Shown here: positions 50,001-62,188 of the stretch, in pieces | How the letters are laid out: each line of letters starts with the position of its first letter | Position numbering within the stretch: position 1 is the first letter of the stretch | Notes under the pieces: generated by a model | Seen by the model: only the letters and a program-made list of their open reading frames with translations | The model's database searches: none | Told to the model about the DNA's origin: nothing | NCBI GenBank assembly: GCA_009617715.1 | Contig: VTFK01000148.1 | Coordinates: forward strand, 186,001-250,000 | Reading direction: 5' to 3' | DNA: 64,000 nt | Source: Plectrocnemia conspersa | Lineage: Eukaryota; Arthropoda; Insecta; Trichoptera; Polycentropodidae | Translations under genes and position numbers: made by a program

Positions 50001-51740
50001 TACAACTTGTGTTAATTTAATTTGCTCACCGGTTTTTTCATAAAAATAGAGCCGACGTTAATGTTCGTTTTAAATATACCTTTCAGTAACGAAACTGAAA
50101 CTAACTCTATCAGAGACATAATCTAATTGCAACAATTAATTTATAAATATATTTATTTAGCAATTATCATTAAAAATAATAATATATTAATTGCAATTGC
50201 GCTCAAGAGATGTCTCTAAATAAAAATTCCTTTCCTAAAATGGGTTAATAGGATATGTGATAAACCATATATCGTATTAATAAATCTAGTTGAAAGACAA
50301 CGGGATACCACTAAACCTGTTCGTAATATAAAAAATATCCTTAGTGACTGAGAAAAAGTATTATGAAAATATTCATAACCACTTATGTTATTTATTATAA
50401 TATTATATATAATAAATTACAAAGTTTGAAAGTCAAAAATGATGTGTATCTAACCAAGAAAAATATCGCTAGTTTCATGGGCAACTTTCTGATACAAAAT
50501 TAGTAATTAAGCTTGCTCTGTTTTTAGAACAATGGAACGTAAATATTAGAAAAAATACAATGATTAGTTCATTTTTCCATAATATGTTTTAATATGATGT
50601 AACAATTTATTGTAAATAAAATATATAAATAATAATTATTGTTACATTCATGAATTAAAAAGAGAACTTCTACGATGCCAAAGGAAAAAGTGAACGGAGC
50701 TTTCGTCTCTCTTTGAAAGACATAAATCTTACAATAGAGGCCAAAGAAGCAACCATAGGTTACGTTTATACATACATACGTTTTTTATTCTTGTAAAAAC
50801 AATACATATAACAACGATCGATGCATACAAATTAATTGTAGCAATTTAAAAATAGATATTTTTAAACAATAGCGTTGACATTGATCTCCTCAGAGTTTTA
50901 ATTTGCCAGGCAACAAATGTTCCTGGCAAACGTGTGAACGTTGATGGAATAACTTTGTAAATGACTCATTGTATCAGTATTCCTTTTATTAGTATTCACA
51001 ATATATTCAGTGACGTGTTGGATTTTTTCTCACATGTAAAGTAAATTGGAGCTCTTAAATTTATTAGAATCTGTAAATTTTCTCTATTTTAAAACCTTAA
51101 ATATTTTTATTTGCCCCATCAGAGTTGTGATAAACAATAAGTAAGATTTAAAAGACATGTTGCTGTTGCTTTCTGAATCTATAACTTCCTACTTCATTCG
51201 TACATTTAGGTATGCAATTATTTGTATTAGTATATATTAACTTTATTAACACCTTTTTATATATTTTTCAACATAGTTGATCAGAATCAGAATTTAAAAT
51301 AAATTTCTTCATTCCAACGTCATAAAAATCTCATACCGTAAGGAATTTTCTAGCGACCTTTTTTAAAAAAATGTTTCATAAAGCTTATCAATCGTTTAAA
51401 CTTCTTAATATAAGTTCATCAGTGCGAACAGATGACCTTTCACTCATTTATTCTTGCTTTAATTTATTTACATATTATATTCATTGCGGCATTGACATAA
51501 ACTGGTAATAAATTTCAGCTGTAGTTTCACTTTTTGTACAAAATAGACAATTCCTTGCATTAGACAAAAATTAGAAACTGACACAATATTTTTTTATTAC
51601 AAATATTAATATCACGACTTGACTGGTTTTTTCTAATGTGTCACGATAGTCATTATACACAATATTTATATTATACAATATTTGGAAACAATTATGGTGC
51701 ACACATTACGTAGATATACCATCGTATATATTTTTATCTA
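47070..51740. other. AT-rich presumed intron, no firm gene
   Basis: GC-richer patches at 48480-48640 and 49260-49460 have no recognisable domain. A 35-codon plus-strand frame at about 50663-50760 (RLSLKDINLTIEAKEATIG) looks exon-like but lacks a convincing acceptor. Confidence 0.45.
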
Positions 51741-51749
51741 GGGCCTCAC

Positions 51750-51850
51750 AACTATCGCCAAAAACGTTCTCAAGCACTGACGTCTTGGTCGAAACGTTCA
51801 AGAATACGGGACGCGATCGTGACTATCTAGGGTATTATAAAGCTCGCAAC
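51750..51850 (+). repeat. Dispersed repeat shared with 63180-63290
   Basis: CGTTCTCAAGCACTGACGTC followed by TTGGTCG, and then GGGACGCGATCGTGACT, match the minus strand of 63180-63290 at nearly every base (CGTTCTCGAGCGCTGACGTC, CTGGTCG, GGGACGCGATCGCGAAT). A shorter match to GATCGTGAATCTC occurs at 13890 inside a retrotransposon remnant. It is therefore probably part of that family. Confidence 0.65.
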
Positions 51851-51966
51851 CGAAAATTGCCGAGCATTGATGAATTGTCGACACCACCCCTTAGCAACTT
51901 TAAATATGCTTCATTGAGTAAATACTACGATTTATAATTAAGAAAGATATGCAAAATTTAAATTTT

Positions 51967-52102
51967 CTCTAAAGCACACGATACCGATATATTCTTGATA
52001 TACTTATCATTACTCCGATTGATTGATAAATATAAAAAAAATTAGTAATGACTTTAACTTTAAGGAGTAATGATAAGTATATTTGTATCGTGTGCTTTAG
52101 AG
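51967..52102. repeat. Foldback repeat (136 bp)
   Basis: Arms 51967-52016 and 52064-52102 pair through CTCTAAAGCACACGATAC and ATATACTTATCATTACTCC. An 11-nt insertion in the left arm interrupts them. It resembles a small palindromic MITE. No target duplication is certain. Confidence 0.85.
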
Positions 52103-52164
52103 CTAAACGTAAGGGCATAAATTCAAACTTGGCATTTATTTTTTAATTATGAATAATGATGAAA

Positions 52165-52350
52165 TAGATAGCTCTTGAACTGACTGTGTTAACGCAAATA
52201 TAATATAGGTTTGAGTCCCATATGATCCCTAGTGTTATATATTTATAATGTATATATATAATTATATTCCCGATCAATTATCAATAATCTCAGGGATGAA
52301 GAATCGTAATGATAAATTAAATTCGAGCTAGGTCGTGTCTATATACATAT
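52165..52350 (+). repeat. tRNA-derived SINE-like copy
   Basis: The head GAACTGACTGTGTTAACGCA is followed by GGTTTGAGTCCC, a good Pol III B box. Then come ATCCCTAGTG and a body ending AATTCGAGCTAGGTCGTG, matching the tails at about 5490-5600. The head is repeated at 52503-52536. Confidence 0.55.
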
Positions 52351-52502
52351 ATGAAATAAAAGTTTCTTTAATAATGAATTAATTCATCACATTAGCATAA
52401 AAACAATATGAGTGCAAAGTGTTAAACAAATGGCAAAAATACTCTAACGGTTATATAAAAAATAAACAACATGTAAAATTACTTCATATTTTATAATATA
52501 TA

Positions 52503-52536
52503 GAACTGACTGTGTTAACGCAAATATAGTATAGGA
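52503..52536 (+). repeat. Second copy of the SINE head
   Basis: GAACTGACTGTGTTAACGCA plus AATATAGTATAGG repeats the sequence at about 52177 with one difference, 326 bp downstream. It breaks off before the B box. Confidence 0.8.
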
Positions 52537-53049
52537 TATACATACAGTTACGACTCATACTTTTTGTATAGATATCTCAGAAATTAAATTCTCTCCAACA
52601 ACAACAAGTTCAGGCAATAGAGTCATATTTGATGTCGCTACAAGTGTATCGTATAGATCGCGAATCGCCAATAAATTATTGGAGCTACACGCGCTCCGCA
52701 TAACGAAACCGAGCATCCTCAACATCATATTGTAAATTTTGGCAACGTGCATACAAAATTTCTATCGGCACACTGTGATGTCTTGTCGTGTATGTAGACG
52801 ACTTTGTTTTCCTGCTGTAAAAATATGTTTTATTATTGTGTGCACATGCGGAATGTGGGCTCGAAACGTTATGTGCAGGTTGGTGCGACTATGCGGCAAG
52901 CATAGGGGTTTGGTTTAAAAGTATTTACACGCTAGTCTAAATCGTTAACGTCTATTCTATTAATTATAAACTATTACTAAAATATACAAGTAATGGATAT
53001 AACTTTACAAATGGAGCACTTGTTATTAATTATATAAATTAAAATCTGA

Positions 53050-53121
53050 GTCAGCTGCGGGACTCGAACCTGCAGCTTTAAATTATTAGTCTAGTACTTT
53101 ACGAACTGCGCTGTTTCTGCC
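53050..53121 (-). pseudogene. tRNA-Ile(AAU)-like pseudogene or SINE head
   Basis: Read on the minus strand the 72-nt segment has a D-arm-like GCGCAGTTCGTAAAGTAC and an anticodon loop CTAATAA (U33, anticodon AAU). A short variable region follows, then the T arm GCAGGTTCGAGTCCCGC with one mismatch. The acceptor stem is poorly paired (GGCAGAA against AGCTGAC) and the anticodon stem has a mismatch. A functional tRNA is unlikely. A tRNA-derived repeat or decayed tRNA is the better reading. Confidence 0.55.
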
Positions 53122-53129
53122 TTGACTTG

Positions 53130-53890
53130 ATTATGTTAATTTAATTAATAATATGTACACCTGCTTCAAAAATAACGTTACTTCAAATGAGTATCAATAA
53201 AAAAATATGTTGTATACATACATTAATAAAGTTCAGATCTGTTTTCACAGATGATTCTGAACTTATTGCGACCATAAATATCGATCAAAATTGGCAAATT
53301 GGATCTCTATCTAAAACATAAACATTACTGAGTTAAAATACTACGATATATTTTTGCTGATTAATGTCAAAGACAATTCTAACAAATTATTCCATTAGAA
53401 TTTAAATATGTATTAGTAATTTAAAATACCTTCGCTTTAGTTTTATAAATAAAACATACACTTTCGTTAAATGTCTCTTATTATTTTACCGTTGAATAAA
53501 CCAATTAGATTACAATAACATACTTTCTCTATAATTTTATATTATGTTTTAAATAGATCTCGGTTAAATTATGACAAAGTTATAAAATGTATGTGATTCA
53601 ACAATGAAAATCCAATTCGACCGGTTTGCACAACTAGGTGACGAATTGGTTCAACGCAATGATCGATTTGATATTCCAAGGTTATTATTAATGCTTCCGA
53701 AAAATCCTTATGACCGCTTACAAATTTCACAATCTTAAATAAAAATTTTCGTACAGTAAATATCATGTCTATCTAATTTTAATTTATTTTTGACACATTT
53801 TTACTGATAATTCATGAATCATGCACTTCACAGATCTTTTATAATGTTTTAATTAACGTGTTAGTATTTGAATTGTTAACAGCCATCAAC
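53130..53890. other. AT-rich, no gene seen
   Basis: The open frame at 53766-53569 (minus) has no recognisable motif or splice context. Confidence 0.45.
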
Positions 53891-54572
53891 ACTTTACCTA
53901 GCTTTTGGAGATGGGAGGGCTCGCATATCACGCCTTTTTTCTCTCATCTATCTTGCTCACGTTTCGACCTCTGATGTTGGAATTATCGTCGCGGACCTAG
54001 TCTGGAACTTATCTTGGCTGCCGCAGATTTTTTAGCTGCATCGTTTTTGACTTGATATTATTTTTGATTTTTTCAGTTTAATTGTTAAGGATCAACTAAG
54101 TACATTAACTTTCGATTATGCTTATTTGTGTGAATAATATTAAAATTTAATTTAACTTGATATAAAACCGGTAACCAAGTGTTTGAAATTGCTTTCGCGT
54201 CGTCTCTTTTATGTATTGCTAACATTTTTAATTACTTTTCTATATTTACTAACAATTGGGTTTTAAATTTTGCACTAAAATTTAGGTTTTATCAACAATT
54301 TTTGAATTTTCCATCAAAATTTTTATCGCATTTAATTTTTCTTTGTGAAATTCATTATAAATTTTGTCTTTTACAATCGGAAAATGGTTCATATTACATT
54401 ATTGTTTGGAAAAGACTATTTTTAAAAAAAAAAAGTAAATTTATAACATCAGTAAACTTTTTATTTTTTTTTCAAATACTAGTGAACCCGTTTAATTTTA
54501 ATGCTTCTTTGACTTTTTTCAATCCCATCTTCAAAAGCTATGTAACGTATTTATTTTTGTTAACAATTCACT

Positions 54573-54929
54573 ATGGAAAAGTCTATCATATATATGTCAC
54601 GCGGATTAATGCGCATTGTCGATTACTGTAAGCCAAGTATTACCTGTTCAGGTAAAAATTGCCAACTTAGCCGAAGGTGTTGTCTCTGTCTGATGGATCC
54701 CGGGGGCCTCAGTGGCAGGGGGCCCCGTCAGTCGAGTGGTAGGGGCCCATACTATAAAATAACCACCAGCGACAGGCCGCGGAGCTTAAGTCAAACAGCT
54801 TCAGCTGGCGTTCAAGCTACATCCACCAGCTCTTCAACTTTTTCCTTAAAAAAATCCGAATCCTCTCCGATAAACATAATCAATTGTGATGGTGAGATAG
54901 TGGCCAGAGACTTTTGGGGTAATCGATAG
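54573..54929 (+). CDS. Orphan open frame with Cys-rich and Gly-Arg segments
   Basis: A 118-codon frame lies in a patch that is GC-richer than its surroundings. It begins MEKSIIYMSRGLMRIVDYCK, runs through a cysteine-rich segment (CSGKNCQLSRRCCLC) and a GGLSGRGPRQSSGRGPYYK stretch. It then becomes serine-rich and ends EIVARDFWGNR. No family is recognised. The ending resembles the R-D-F-F-G-R box at the C-terminus of Ctf18-type clamp-loader proteins, which may be chance. An ORF1-like protein of a retrotransposon is another possibility. A GTAAAA donor-like site lies inside the frame at about 54651, so its limits are uncertain. Confidence 0.3.
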   Translation: MEKSIIYMSRGLMRIVDYCKPSITCSGKNCQLSRRCCLCLMDPGGLSGRGPRQSSGRGPYYKITTSDRPRSLSQTASAGVQATSTSSSTFSLKKSESSPINIINCDGEIVARDFWGNR

Positions 54930-54939
54930 ATAAAAAAAT

Positions 54940-57900
54940 CATTTTGTGATATTGTTTTATTGATAAGAAAAGATTAAGTTCAAAGAAGACATGCTGCCCA
55001 AAGTGATACTGTGAGTACTCAATTTTTTTATTTTTAATTTTTACTTTATATAAAAGCAAAACTCGATTGCCTAATGATTCAAGAAGATATATATAGTGAT
55101 ACAAGTGAAAGTTAATGCTGTAAAACTGGTATTGATAGGTCAAGGCTATTTAAAACATATACAAAAGTAAAATCCTTAGCGTTGTATTGCAATGCGTCTA
55201 TACATTATTTTTTTATTGCTATGCGTTATACAAAGTTTGCTATTGATGCGTTTTTATATTTTTTATTAAAGCTCAAAACCACAGCTTTCCATTTTGACAA
55301 TAATTTTTAATTTACACGTTTTATTTGAACATATTATATAGTATCACTTATTAGCCATTTGGGCGATTATTAGAAATTCATTTCAATGTCTCGGACCAGC
55401 GAGAGTTTAGCTAAAGGTCAAAAGAAGCTGTAATAACTTTCGCTTTTTTAATGGCCGTCACGGTCGTCTCTTATCAATACATGTGTGTGTGTGTTTTACA
55501 TGAGTATATATTTATATATATATATATATATATAAAATAGAATACAACTTTCATGCTGACCAACTGTAGTGGTAGTAACAATGTGGCCAGACAAGTCGTG
55601 AAATAAGCCACATGCATCGAATAGTGACCGAACAATATTAATCAGGTTTTGCCGGGTCCACCGATTGGCTAAGTCAAACGGTGACCCAATTTCTTGCGAC
55701 TCGTGAAACCTTGGCAAAGAGTGTGTACTAGTACAATGCCTGTAGACCAGTACAATCACACAATTGAAACTTATCTTAAAAATCTAATAGGTGAATTCTG
55801 CAAATTCACATAATTATTACCGAAATTTAGATTTTGGAAAAAGACAAGAGACAATCCTCTTTTTCGGTCATTTCTACCAATTGATATATATTATCACATA
55901 CATCCACAGAGTAATTTTAATATTTGTCATAAAAATTATCAATTTATATAGAATCTGTTTAATTAAATTATGAAAAATAACGAGTTAAAAATCGAACAAT
56001 TTATATTATAAGTAAGAAACCAGTATTTTAAATTTTCATATCTACTAAAAGCCATACCAAAACACAAAGCACACTTTGTCAAATAAATAAAAATCACAGT
56101 AGTTAAACATTGAAAACAGAAATCTATAATATTTGTACTGTGCAATATGTATTATATGATACATACTCTAAGCGACGATAATGTTGAATTTTAATGTTAT
56201 TGCACGTAAGCATTGACATCAGAAATAAACAAGAAATGTGCAAATATATTCAATCAAAAATTAAGTATTCACAATCGTCTCAATTATGCAACATATGCAA
56301 AGTTAATTAAACGGATTAATGTTAAAAAGATTCTACTGCATTTGAATATTATGAAATTGTAATGATTTATTTCACAGAAGTTATGTTTACTTAGATTGTA
56401 AGTATGTGATTATTTAAAATATTAAACCAATTAAATATTTAATTGAATATCTTATTAAATTAAAAAAAACAAGACAGCATCTTAGATAATTTTAATGTTA
56501 AAAAAATATGATATAAATCTAACGATAACTAAATTACTTAAATCATATTTTTTAAGTGATTGAAACAAGCGGAAGTTTTTACCATTTTTTTTAACGGAAA
56601 TATCGGTACATAAACGAACGGATGTTGTTGTGTATTTATTATAGGCACATGTGTAGTGATACTTGATTTTCCGGTCAATATGGGGAAAACTATCACCGGA
56701 AAAAACTAGTTTCGCTCTTGGGAAACTTACCTTGAATGTCGCACAATTATTTCACTAGTGGTGCTAATTACTTTTAGCATTGACGTAATTTATCAATTAT
56801 TATTATTTCATAATGTTAAATAGCTTGGCTTTAACTGCAATAGATATTTTTATATGGGGTTGTATAAAAGTCTACTTTACTGTAGCCATACATAGTCAAT
56901 AAATTGAGTTAATCAACAATTTCAAGGGTAAATGAAATATAATACATATGTGCTTCTGTATGGGAAAGAAAAAAAACTGTTTTTTAACTATGCAAAATTA
57001 AAAAAATTATAGTAATTGAAGTATTATTAATATATAATTTTAATTCTGATCGATCAACACAGATTAGGTTTTCGTAGCTTTTTATGAAATTACAGATTAA
57101 AATAGTGATGATTAGTTAAAATCAATCTAGAACAATCTAGACCAAAACACACATAATATAAAAGTTATATCAGAAAAAAAATGTTTTTAGTACTTTACAG
57201 AACAAAATTACAAATAATCAATATAGATTTTTTTAAGGCCAATATATTTTTTCATGACAGTTCATACCTTTTTGATGATGTTTTACAAGATCAAAATGTT
57301 TTTTATTATTATATACATAATTTATCTTTACGTATTAATTTTTATAAATATAATAACATAATTTTATTTCATTTTTTGCCCATAAGAGTAACTTTTTATC
57401 GATTTATATCAGCTTTTACAATCACCTGAATTGCTTAACTCAATATTTAATTGCAAAATTTTAGTTTTTATTTTATATTCACATGAGTGGATTTACAGAT
57501 AAAACAGGTCATTAAAAAGAAGAAAACCGAGAGCAGCGTTTGATTACGTGATCAACAAATAATTATTTCAATAGTTATTAGAATACTGCCACTGGTTGTT
57601 ATCACTATTATTCTTTTATTTTTTAGAATACATTCTCAGTCTATATGAATTTTAAAATTAAAGAAAAAAATATCTAAACTTAAAATTAAAATATTTAAAA
57701 ATACATTAAATTCTATGTTTCTTACTCAAATGTCTGATATTGATTCTAAACATGTGAGAAATTAAATTAAGTTAAATTCTAGATTTATATAATGATTTTT
57801 TTATTCAACCTATTTATGCATATAAATCATTCCGTGCAGTAGCATTCCGCGTGACAGTATAAAAATATTACGACAGTGTGTCAATCGCGGTCGACAGTAC

Positions 57901-59250
57901 TCATTTCAATATTTGCACAAAAGTCATTTTGCATAATTGGCCTTTAGTTATGTACAAATTAAAACCGAAACGTATTGAATATTCAAACGCAATCACATAT
58001 GTAATTAAGTCTTTTCATTTTCACTTTTTCGTCAATAATGCACTGAAATGTAGCGGTGAAATTAGCATCATGAATAGAAAACACCTTGGTTTGCTACGAA
58101 ATTGCATCGTTTTCACTGTTCATTAAAATCGCCAATTCTCTGGAACGTTCATGATTTTTTATTGATTTTTTTGGCTTAAGTCTTGCGAATCATGTCAAGT
58201 CAAGGCAGAGTCAAATATCTAATATTTTGCAACGTATCTGACCTTTCACAATCGGTCAACATCGCTCATCGTGCCGAATGTTTTGAAATACATTGCCCAA
58301 ATTGCTAAACTTTTCAAAATCAGTTTTTAAAATAAAAATTGTACTAAATGCATATATCATGCGGTGAAAGCCGATTTCAAATTAATTGCATTAGATGGCG
58401 TGTACCATCATCTTTAGAGATCACTTGAATGAATTTATATTTTTTACTATCGACATGACTGACGAAAAAGTTCCATTGGATCGAAATAGAGAGATTTTTA
58501 ATCGAATGTTGGAAAAACACTAAAGGAAGTAAGTGGCACTGTAATGTGAATGTCAAGTAAGCGATGTTAACCTTATAAACGTTTCATGGCAAGGACGCAT
58601 GAAAACTGGTGTGCCATTAATTCTAAATATGTAGTTATACACGTGATTGTATGCTTGGGCGTTTCTCTTTGAGTGCAAATGTGCTGTGCATCGGGCGGCA
58701 AAATGAAAGGAGCACCAACTTATTACCTCTCGTTTTTTTACATTTCATATTCGCTTATACTTTAATTTATTGTAAATTATCCATAATTCATACAATTTCA
58801 TTAATATTATTAACTTAATTTAAAATATTTTTTTAATACTATATTACAAATAAATGACAATTAAACTACTATTTTTGCTATGATAAGCTATGTTAAGTGA
58901 TGTAATTATAACATAATATTTTACACTTTTTTATAATAATATTAGGTCTCTATTAAATACATATAAAAAATGCACTTTTTCGTTTTATTAAATTGCATTG
59001 AAGGCAATATCATAATAATTTTTTAATCATGAAATTAATTCTCAGTGAACGTACAATAGTAAATTATATAATATCTAGGCTCACTTTAACGATATATATA
59101 TATATACATATGTATATGTGTGTACATAGTTCATTTTAAGTGTTAATAATGCATAATATTTGCCTTAAAAATGAGTAAATGGAGCATTTTTTATATTGAT
59201 TCTAAACGTCGATTATACAGGAAGTTGATTAAAAAAATTAAATCAAATCA
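54940..59250. other. AT-rich presumed intron, no firm gene
   Basis: About 57040-57160 carries a SINE-like tail (CACAGATTAGGTTTTCGTAG). 57840-58130 has a TATAAAAA box followed by an 82-codon frame starting with GTG or TTG, without recognised motifs. The open frames at 55496-55759 (minus) and 57181-57429 are not recognised. Confidence 0.45.
55513..55534 (+). repeat. TA microsatellite
   Basis: A run of about eleven TA units. Confidence 0.9.
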
Positions 59251-59254
59251 CTCA

Positions 59255-59510
59255 TGACCCAAGAAAAACCCGAGCGATAGACAACGACGGCCATCGCTAT
59301 TATAGCGGTCTTATGGCTTAGGGCTAACCGATCGCTACGTCCATTGTCTCGTCGAACTGTTTCGTCATCTCGGCTATAACCTATTTGCCCGCCTCGATAA
59401 GTTCACAATATTTCGAATAACAAGAACAACAATAAATCCGAGCCGAGCGTGACAACACAAAAGTAGGCAACAACTTTTGCTTTTGCTCGCTGAGCTATTA
59501 GCTCTCGCAG
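59255..59510 (+). other. GC-richer segment upstream of the orphan exon
   Basis: This 250-bp segment (CGATCGCTACGTCCATTGTC, CGAGCCGAGCGTGAC) leads into the acceptor at 59510. It has stops in the frame of the downstream exon. One other frame reads LLLLLAELLALAVVAIGRYY over the acceptor. It could be a local promoter or leader, in which case the downstream exon would not need a distant first exon. Confidence 0.35.
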
Positions 59511-59997
59511 TAGTTGCGATAGGCCGTTATTACGCCAAGATGATGTTTTGCCAGAGAAAAATTATATTACGGCATATTTTGTGGACGGTGTGTTGAACTC
59601 TTTTGTAAGCCAATTTTTTCGGTCCATTACGGAAGCTTTTATCACACGAGCCGTTTCAATCGCGACACGCAACAATCGTGTGCCTATCTGGTTACACTGC
59701 ACGCAGCCTTCACTCAGCTGGCATTTCGTAGGCCCTTTACAAGGGTTTGCTTTCCAATACCTTGACCAGCAATTGGATCATTCTTGGAATGAATTTATCT
59801 ATGCCGGAAATACAATGAGCAATGACAATGCTATCACAGATGAGGAATGCTTGAAAAATTACCACATCAAGATCAAATATGGTGATGAAGAAAAATGCTC
59901 TAAATTCTATAGAAAGCAATCAATCGATATTGAGCTTCAAATCGAAGACAAATTATTGAATATATGCCTGAAAAAGAACCTCCATTTCATAAAATAA
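59511..59997 (+). CDS. Orphan protein, probable last exon of a plus-strand gene
   Basis: An open frame of about 161 codons ends at a stop at 59995-59997. It has no ATG of its own near the start, so an upstream exon is expected. A pyrimidine-rich tract and CTCTCGCAG end at 59510. A second AG at 59522 is exactly 12 nt later and in frame. Starting at either, the frame accepts the split codon left by the first exons at 40838 or 41021. The product would then be 178 or 174 residues. It reads RPLLRQDDVLPEKNYITAYF and later RNNRVPIWLHCTQPSLSWHF, GPLQGFAFQYLDQQLDHSW. The C-terminus is acidic and lysine-rich. No signal peptide, clear membrane segment or known domain is recognised. The coding region is distinctly less AT-rich than its flanks. 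An inserted foreign or domesticated gene is an alternative that only a database search can test. Confidence 0.5.
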
Positions 59998-59999
59998 AC

Positions 60000-62180
60000 A
60001 AGAATATTTTAATCATTTAATACTACATGTTTTTTTTAAAACCCTAATATATATTACTGTAATTTTACAATAGGTAATGATGTATTTAATCTATTTATGT
60101 TTTTGTATGGTACCACCATATATTTATACACATTTTATCATTATATTATATTAGCTGCTCCCTTTTTCAATGATACTAATGTTAGTATTAATACACAAAA
60201 TATTTAATTGATCATTGAAAATTAAATTCTCAAATATGTTTTAAATTATTTTTTGTATAAAAAACCTGCCAGCTTAGAGAATTATTAAAAAATTAAATCT
60301 GTAAAGAGCTTAAAAACGATAGTAGAAATTATTTTGTAAAATATTTTATAATGTAATGCGTTAAAATAAGACTAAATATATGCTATCGTATCAAGGACAC
60401 TAAAGACTGATATTTAAAATATTTTTGCTAATCATTAAAATAACAAAAAAAATATTTTCCTTATTTAAATTCTATTAAATGATTATTTTATATTACATAT
60501 AAATCTAGTTGCCCATTTACATTATTATATTTTGTAATAGTTTTAGTTATTATATTTTATTTTATTCAGTTTTGTATAATAAAGTAGTTTATTCAGAGAT
60601 CGTATTAGAGAGCTTATTTAGTGTGAAGCTCAAATCATGTAGTTTCATAGGACCGAACTTAATTCGATATTAATGCCCTGTTAAGTTAATCTTCTAGCTT
60701 CCCTTTGATTAATTTAAATTTTTTAGAGATGCACAAAAGACACACTGATCCACAAAAAGGATGATACATCCTTGCATTAAAAACTTGCTAAATTGTTTGA
60801 TATAATTATACACAATCACTATTGGCAAGCACGGGTTTCGTCCGCGTCGTTCCATGGTCACTATTTTTTTGTAAAAATATTTCCTCGATTATAAAATCCT
60901 TGTTGATGTAGTCTATACAGCATTCCACAAAGTTTGCCATTAACTATTTCTCCGGAAGTTGAGCTTCAATTCAATATGTGAGCTATGACAATCGTATTTC
61001 GCAAGTACTGCTCTTTTCGCGCTTCATTAGCGACATAATGCGGCAATTAAAAATTCGCAATATTTCATATATGCTAATGACTTGAAAGTCTTATAGGTTA
61101 TTAGCATATATTAAATATATAAGACCTAAAGTCGTTGTGCAGGCTGTCGATCGACACTCGACTACCTTTCAGCATCGCCAATAGTCACGTTTTCACATTT
61201 TTCGTATCCCCTTAGTTTAGACGGAAGTGTTTTAAAAAGAAAAACACCTTGACTTGAGAGTAACGTTCGAACAGGGGTGAAAATTTTATACACACATCAC
61301 CAAATTTGCGATAAATATTTTTTTATAAAGCATATTATATATTCATATAAGTAATAAAATCGCGTCTCAATAGAAAAAACTTTTGATGATACAAATACAA
61401 ATAAGTTTAATTTAATATAAAGAATTTTTCTGTTGTAAAATAATTAATTCTACTAAAATTTAAAAAAAAAAATTTTCTAAAAAACTTTTTTATATTTTGT
61501 ATTTGTCTGTAGCATAAGTTTTAAAAATACAAATTATATTTTTATGATATAATAATCAGTGTGTAATTTTACATATAAATCGATCATATCTTTGTGGCTA
61601 AAATATTGGTGTCATTAAATCGCATTAAGTATATCTCTATTTTGAATAAAATTCCTAATAATCCAAACTATCATTTTTATAAAATTAAAAAATCTTTTTA
61701 AATAGATTTATATAGAAAACACATGACTATGACAAAACAATTGATTTTTGAAATTAGCAATTATAAATTTGCAATATAATATTCGTGTATCTATCAAGAA
61801 TTTCATTTTTAGTTATTTTAATAATTAAAAATATGTGTACAAAATAATTGTGTGTGATTTTTCCACATTACAAGAGTTTGAAAAAAAATTGCTTCCTAAG
61901 CTTTTAAAATTAAAATTTAATAAAACGTGTTTTTATATATAATACAAATAAAAATGTAATAAACATAAGTATTTTTGTTACATGCATATAATTATGTATG
62001 CAAATAATATATTGCAAATTTTCGAACATAAAACGAGTGCTTGTACTTCGAATATTCAGCACCGAATTTAAAATTTCTGATTTCACACACCAAATTTTTT
62101 TGTCGTTGCTAATTGTATGACATCGGAAATATATAGCTTGTCATTTAATAAAATGCTATATCATAAAAAACGTATATAAT
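60000..62180. other. AT-rich, no gene seen
   Basis: A short palindrome at about 61069-61109 (TATATGCTAAT and its complement) and the 19-bp block TACCTTTCAGCATCGCCAA at about 61163, repeated at about 63050, are the only structure seen. Confidence 0.5.
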
Positions 62181-62188
62181 GAAAAAGT

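Noticed and set aside
50663..50760. Exon-like frame RLSLKDINLTIEAKEATIG resembling the start of an ABC-transporter nucleotide-binding domain
   Set aside because: No convincing splice acceptor, no Walker A motif follows and the frame is short. Probably chance.
53050..53121. Functional tRNA gene
   Set aside because: The acceptor stem is mostly unpaired and both D and anticodon stems have mismatches.
54179..54631. 150-codon plus-strand frame
   Set aside because: Almost entirely Phe, Leu, Ile, Asn and Lys from AT-rich DNA; no start context or motif.
57181..57429. 82-codon frame starting MFLVLYRTKLQI
   Set aside because: Low-complexity hydrophobic/Asn/Tyr composition expected of AT-rich intron; no acceptor, donor or homology recognised.
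61069..61109. TATATGCTAAT palindrome as a regulatory stem-loop
   Set aside because: Short, AT-rich inverted repeats like this are expected by chance in such sequence.
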